From NCBI GenBank assembly GCA_022779365.1, contig JALFSI010000040.1, positions 1 through 64,000 of the forward strand: a stretch of 64,000 nt of DNA, given 5' to 3'. Both the position numbers and the translations under genes were made by a program. The notes beneath the pieces are model-generated. The model ran no database searches. It saw only the letters and a program-made list of their open reading frames with translations, and was not told the DNA's origin. This document shows, in pieces, positions 60,648 to 64,000 of this stretch (positions are counted from its first letter, which is position 1; each line of letters opens with the position of its first letter). This stretch comes from CAG-170 sp022779365 (GTDB lineage Bacteria > Bacillota > Clostridia > Oscillospirales > Oscillospiraceae).

Positions 60648-62396
60648 ATGACCACCCGCGATTATCAGCGCAAAAGCACGCTGCGTATTTTTCTGCATTT
60701 TTTCAAACGCCACCGCCGCCTGTTCGCGCTGGATATGCTCTGCGCGCTCATCGTGGCGCTCATCGACCTCGCCTATCCGCTCATCTCCCGCTGGTGCATG
60801 ACGAGCCTGCTTCCGCAGCGGGCGTTCACGGCGTTTTTTACCGTGATGGCGGTGGTCGTGGTCGCATATATCGCGCGGTCGCTGCTGTACTACGTCATCT
60901 GCTACTGGGGGCATACGTTCGGCATCCGCGTGGAGGCGGACATCCGCGAGGCGCTGTTTTCGCATATGCAGGTGCTGGGCTTCGATTTTTACGACCACAA
61001 CCGCACCGGGCAGCTCATGAGCAGGCTCACGAGCGACCTGTTTGAGATCACGGAGCTGGCGCACCACGGCCCGGAGGACCTGTTCATCTCCGGCGTGACC
61101 ATCCTCGGCGCGCTTTCGATCATGTTCACCATCGAGTGGCGGCTGGCGCTGGTGGTCGCTGTGCTTATCCCGGTATTCATTGTGGTCATCATGGCGCGCC
61201 GGCGCGCGATGTCGCAGGCCTCGCGCCAGGTCAAGCAGAAGGTCGGCGTCATCAATGCCGACATCGAGTCGAGCCTGTCCGGGATGCGCACCGCCAAGGC
61301 GTTTGCAAATGAGGAATTGGAGGAGGATAAATTCCGCGCCTCCAACGACGTTTTCAAGCGCTCCAAGCGGACATTTCACAAGGAAATGGGCTATTTTAAC
61401 GCCATTATGGAGTTTTTTGTGAGCATCCTGTCGGTCAGCGTCATCGCCGTGGGCGGCGCGCTCATCATGCAGGGGCGGATGGACTACACCGACCTGATCA
61501 CGTTCTCGCTCTATATCACGACGTTCGTCAACCCCATCCGCAAGCTGGCGAATTTCTCGGAGCTGTTCGCAAACGGCACGGCGGGCCTGCAGCGCTTTAT
61601 CGACGTCATGCGTACCGAGCCGACGCTTCAGGACGCGCCGGACGCGGCGACGCTGGATACGGTGCGCGGTGAGGTCGAGATCGACCATGTGAGCTTTTCG
61701 TATGAGCAGGAGCTGGATGTGCTGCATGACGTCAGCCTGCGCGTGCGCCCGGGCGAGACCGTTGCCATCGTCGGACCGTCCGGCGGCGGCAAATCGACGC
61801 TCTGCCAGCTTCTGCCGCGCTTTTACGATGTGACGGGCGGCGCGATCCGCATCGACGGGCGCGACGTGCGCGCCATCACGCAGAAAAGTCTGCGCGAGCA
61901 CATCGGCATCGTGCAGCAGGAGGTGTTCCTGTTTGCCGATTCCATTCTGGAAAATATCCGCTACGGTCGCCCGGACGCGACGATGGACGAGATCGTCGCC
62001 GCGGCGAAGCAGGCGGAAATTTACGACGACATCCTCGCCATGCCCGACGGGTTTGACACCTATGTGGGCGAGCGCGGGACGCTGCTGTCCGGCGGGCAGA
62101 AGCAGCGCATTTCCATCGCCCGTATTTTCCTCAAAAATCCGCCCATCCTCATTCTGGACGAGGCGACGAGCGCGCTGGACAGCCTGACGGAGTCGAAAAT
62201 TCAGTCGGCATTCGATGCGCTGGCAAGGGACCGCACCACGTTCATCATCGCCCACCGTCTGTCCACCATCCGCAGCGCAAGGCGCATCTTCGTCATCGCC
62301 GACGGCCGCATCGCCGAAAGCGGCACGCACGAGCAGCTTCTGGAGCAAAACGGCATCTACGCGGGCTTGTGGCATACGCAGAACGCGGGGGAGTAA
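60648..62396 (+). CDS. ABC exporter, fused permease-ATPase (MsbA-like)
   Basis: A 582-aa half-transporter that works as a dimer. Six membrane helices (about 18-310), then the ATPase domain: Walker A GPSGGGKST, Q-loop IGIVQQEVFLF, signature LSGGQKQRISIARIF, Walker B ILILDEATSALD and H-loop IIAHRLSTI. Exports lipids, peptides or drugs; no neighbour reveals the cargo. Start after CAGGAGGAGCACT. Usual length. Confidence 0.9.
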   Translation: MTTRDYQRKSTLRIFLHFFKRHRRLFALDMLCALIVALIDLAYPLISRWCMTSLLPQRAFTAFFTVMAVVVVAYIARSLLYYVICYWGHTFGIRVEADIREALFSHMQVLGFDFYDHNRTGQLMSRLTSDLFEITELAHHGPEDLFISGVTILGALSIMFTIEWRLALVVAVLIPVFIVVIMARRRAMSQASRQVKQKVGVINADIESSLSGMRTAKAFANEELEEDKFRASNDVFKRSKRTFHKEMGYFNAIMEFFVSILSVSVIAVGGALIMQGRMDYTDLITFSLYITTFVNPIRKLANFSELFANGTAGLQRFIDVMRTEPTLQDAPDAATLDTVRGEVEIDHVSFSYEQELDVLHDVSLRVRPGETVAIVGPSGGGKSTLCQLLPRFYDVTGGAIRIDGRDVRAITQKSLREHIGIVQQEVFLFADSILENIRYGRPDATMDEIVAAAKQAEIYDDILAMPDGFDTYVGERGTLLSGGQKQRISIARIFLKNPPILILDEATSALDSLTESKIQSAFDALARDRTTFIIAHRLSTIRSARRIFVIADGRIAESGTHEQLLEQNGIYAGLWHTQNAGE

Positions 62397-62410
62397 TTTC
62401 GGTGAAACGC

Positions 62411-62450
62411 GCAAAACGCCCGGGGCAAATGCCCCGGGCGTTCGTTTTTC
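62411..62450. terminator. bidirectional terminator
   Basis: AACGCCCGGGGC and GCCCCGGGCGTT arms, then CGTTTTTC; between the convergent exporter and metal-permease genes. Confidence 0.8.
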
Positions 62451-62451
62451 A

Positions 62452-63291
62452 TTATGCTGCCTTTTTTCGCAGGCAGAAGGTTACGGCGAAGAAGAGGGCT
62501 AGGTAGAGGGCGACCGTCGCGCCTGCCGAGCAGCCGAGCTGGTACGCCGTGAGCAGCCCCGCGAGACTGCACGCCAGCGCGCCGCAGACGGAGATCAGGT
62601 GATACTGCCGGAGATTGCGCGCCACGTTCCGCGCGGCGGCGGCGGGGAGGACGAGCAGGGAGTTGATGACCATCAGCCCTACCCAGCTCATCGCCAGCGT
62701 CACGACCACGGCGATGCAGACGGTGAAAAGCGTCTCATACCGCCGGCAGGAGATGCCGCGCGAGCCTGCAAGCTGCGGGTGCACCGCGGTGAGCACCAGC
62801 CGGTTGGACGCGAGCACCCACAAAACGACCACCGCCAGCAGCACGAGCGCCAGCAGCCCCAGCTCCGCCGGGGTGACGGACAGCAGGTCGCCGATGAGGT
62901 AGCGGTTGAATTTTGTAAAGCTGCCGCCGCCGAGCGTGGCGATGAAAATGCCCAGCGCCACGGCGGTGGAGGAAAACACGCCGATGAGCGTATCCGCCGC
63001 CTGATTCGTGCGCGCGCGGACATACGAAAACAGCAGCGCCAGCAAAACCGCAAGCCCCACGGCAAACAGCATCGGAGACGCCGCGCCGCACAGCACGCCG
63101 ATGGCGATGCCCGTAAAGCCGGAGTGCCCCAGCGCGTCAGAGAAAAAGCTCATTTTGCCCGTGACGATCATGGTGGACAGCAGCCCGAACAGCGGCGCCA
63201 TGATGAGCACCGCCAGCAGCGCGTTTTTCATAAACGTCATCTGCAAAAACTCTGCGCCCGTCCAGTCGCACAGCGAATACCAGAGGTTCAT
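62452..63291 (-). CDS. metal ABC transporter permease (ZnuB/MntB type)
   Basis: A 279-aa ABC-3 family permease with about eight or nine helices. FFSDALGHSGFTGIAIG (cytoplasmic loop contacting the ATPase) and SWVGLMVINSLLVLPAAAARN are family hallmarks. Imports zinc, manganese or iron. Overlaps the ATPase gene by 4 bp. The binding protein is presumably beyond the right edge. Confidence 0.88.
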   Translation of the reverse strand: MNLWYSLCDWTGAEFLQMTFMKNALLAVLIMAPLFGLLSTMIVTGKMSFFSDALGHSGFTGIAIGVLCGAASPMLFAVGLAVLLALLFSYVRARTNQAADTLIGVFSSTAVALGIFIATLGGGSFTKFNRYLIGDLLSVTPAELGLLALVLLAVVVLWVLASNRLVLTAVHPQLAGSRGISCRRYETLFTVCIAVVVTLAMSWVGLMVINSLLVLPAAAARNVARNLRQYHLISVCGALACSLAGLLTAYQLGCSAGATVALYLALFFAVTFCLRKKAA

Positions 63292-64000
63292 GCCTCGCCG
63301 CCTCCCGTCATGTGAAATGCCTCGGCAAATTCGTCCGAGCTCAGCACGTCCAGCGGCGTGCCCTGCCGCAGGATATGCCCGCGCAGCAGCACCACATGGT
63401 CGCAGTAGCGCTCGAGCATGGAAAAATCGTGCGTCGTCATGAGGATGGACAGGTCGAATTTCCGGCGGATCTCGTCCAGCATATCCATCAGCAGCGTCAT
63501 GCCCTCCACGTCCACGCCCGAAAGCGGTTCATCCAGAATGAGCATATTCGGCATCGGCTCAAGCGCCAGCGCCAGCAGCACGCGCTGAAGCTCGCCGCCG
63601 GAGAGCGTGCCGACGCGCTTGTCGATGAGCGCCTCGGCGTGAACATGGGCAAGGCACGCGAGCACCTTTTCGCGCTGCGCGCGCGTCGGGCGCAAAAACG
63701 CCGGGCGGCGGCTGATGCAGCAGGTGAACAGATCGAGCACGCTGATGGGGTCGCCCGGGGAAAAGCGCGGACTCTGCGGCACATAGCCGATGCGAAGCTT
63801 CGTCTGTCGCCCGTGCGAGTCATGGAACGTGATCTTGCCGGAATATTCCCGCTGCCCCAGAATGGACTGGATAAGCGTGGATTTGCCTGCGCCGTTCGGA
63901 CCGATGAGCGCCACGAGCTGCCCGCAGTGCATATGCAGGTTGATGTGCGAGAGAATGGGGTCACCGCCCGCCTGCACGCACAGATCCTCTACCCGCAGGC
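63288..64000 (-). CDS. metal ABC transporter ATPase (ZnuC type), 5' end outside window
   Basis: At least 237 residues; the frame is open to the window edge (the visible upstream codons read LRVEDLCVQAGGDPILSHIN), so the start lies beyond 64000. Walker A GPNGAGKST, signature LSGGELQRVLLALAL, Walker B LILDEPLSGVD and H-loop MTTHDFSML are intact. Energises the permease encoded next. Confidence 0.88.
   Translation of the reverse strand, partial: LRVEDLCVQAGGDPILSHINLHMHCGQLVALIGPNGAGKSTLIQSILGQREYSGKITFHDSHGRQTKLRIGYVPQSPRFSPGDPISVLDLFTCCISRRPAFLRPTRAQREKVLACLAHVHAEALIDKRVGTLSGGELQRVLLALALEPMPNMLILDEPLSGVDVEGMTLLMDMLDEIRRKFDLSILMTTHDFSMLERYCDHVVLLRGHILRQGTPLDVLSSDEFAEAFHMTGGGEA

Overview
The window looks like chromosome from a GC-rich Clostridia (Firmicutes), most likely a gut Oscillospiraceae-type bacterium; the genus cannot be fixed by reading alone. 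The basis is GGAGG-type ribosome sites, sigma-A promoters with 17-bp spacers, S-layer-homology (SLH) surface proteins, a cobalamin riboswitch, AsnA next to AsnS, DUF4349 lipoproteins and a TatD-linked radical SAM/ECF pair. There is no rRNA, CRISPR array or intact prophage. The one tRNA seen is tRNA-Thr(CGU).

Left part (1-13.5 kb): an SdpI-like membrane protein, an EamA permease, a large SLH protein with a DUF4430 domain whose mRNA leader is a cobalamin riboswitch ending in a terminator, a flavoprotein, tRNA-Thr, and a second large SLH adhesin. The adhesin frame is cut by one in-frame amber codon where its sister repeats carry a conserved Trp. A TetR regulator with a visible operator lies upstream of it.

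Accessory part (13.5-38.7 kb). Cluster 1 (14.0-23.7 kb) has a GntR/FCD regulator and a D-aminopeptidase diverging from an ABC importer (binding protein plus two permeases, no ATPase), followed by a metallo-beta-lactamase-fold hydrolase, Ldh2-type dehydrogenase, aminotransferase, HpcH/HpaI aldolase and D-2-hydroxyacid dehydrogenase. It is bracketed by two nearly identical 151-bp MITE-like repeats in opposite orientation, one beside an integrase relic and one inside a decayed ECF-transporter gene. A third, diverged copy lies at 1.6 kb. Cluster 2 (25.1-36.5 kb) is a ribose-type ABC importer, MFS permease, ribulokinase-like kinase, ROK repressor and two M24 'pita-bread' proteins that have both lost metal-ligand positions. 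The part ends with an internally deleted IS66 element abutting a 5'-truncated pyruvate formate-lyase activase.

Right part (39-64 kb) is mostly housekeeping: DUF4349 lipoprotein, SSB-like protein, YgiQ radical SAM, YhhN, DegV, D-Ala-D-Ala carboxypeptidase, a phosphatase-GNAT fusion, a PyrF homologue without its catalytic lysines, UPF0303, a small protein/Xre pair with three operators exactly 48 bp apart, TatD-linked radical SAM plus ECF S component, a MacAB-like efflux operon, asnA-asnS, a membrane-bound Xre regulator, DUF2284, an RluA-type pseudouridine synthase, an MsbA-like exporter and a zinc/manganese-type ABC importer that runs off the right edge.

The strongest leads are the riboswitch-controlled SLH/DUF4430 protein, the M24 pair in a sugar-uptake cluster, the MITE-bracketed catabolic island, the phased Xre operators and the PyrF-like protein. 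Functions are assigned by motif reading only; no database search was run.
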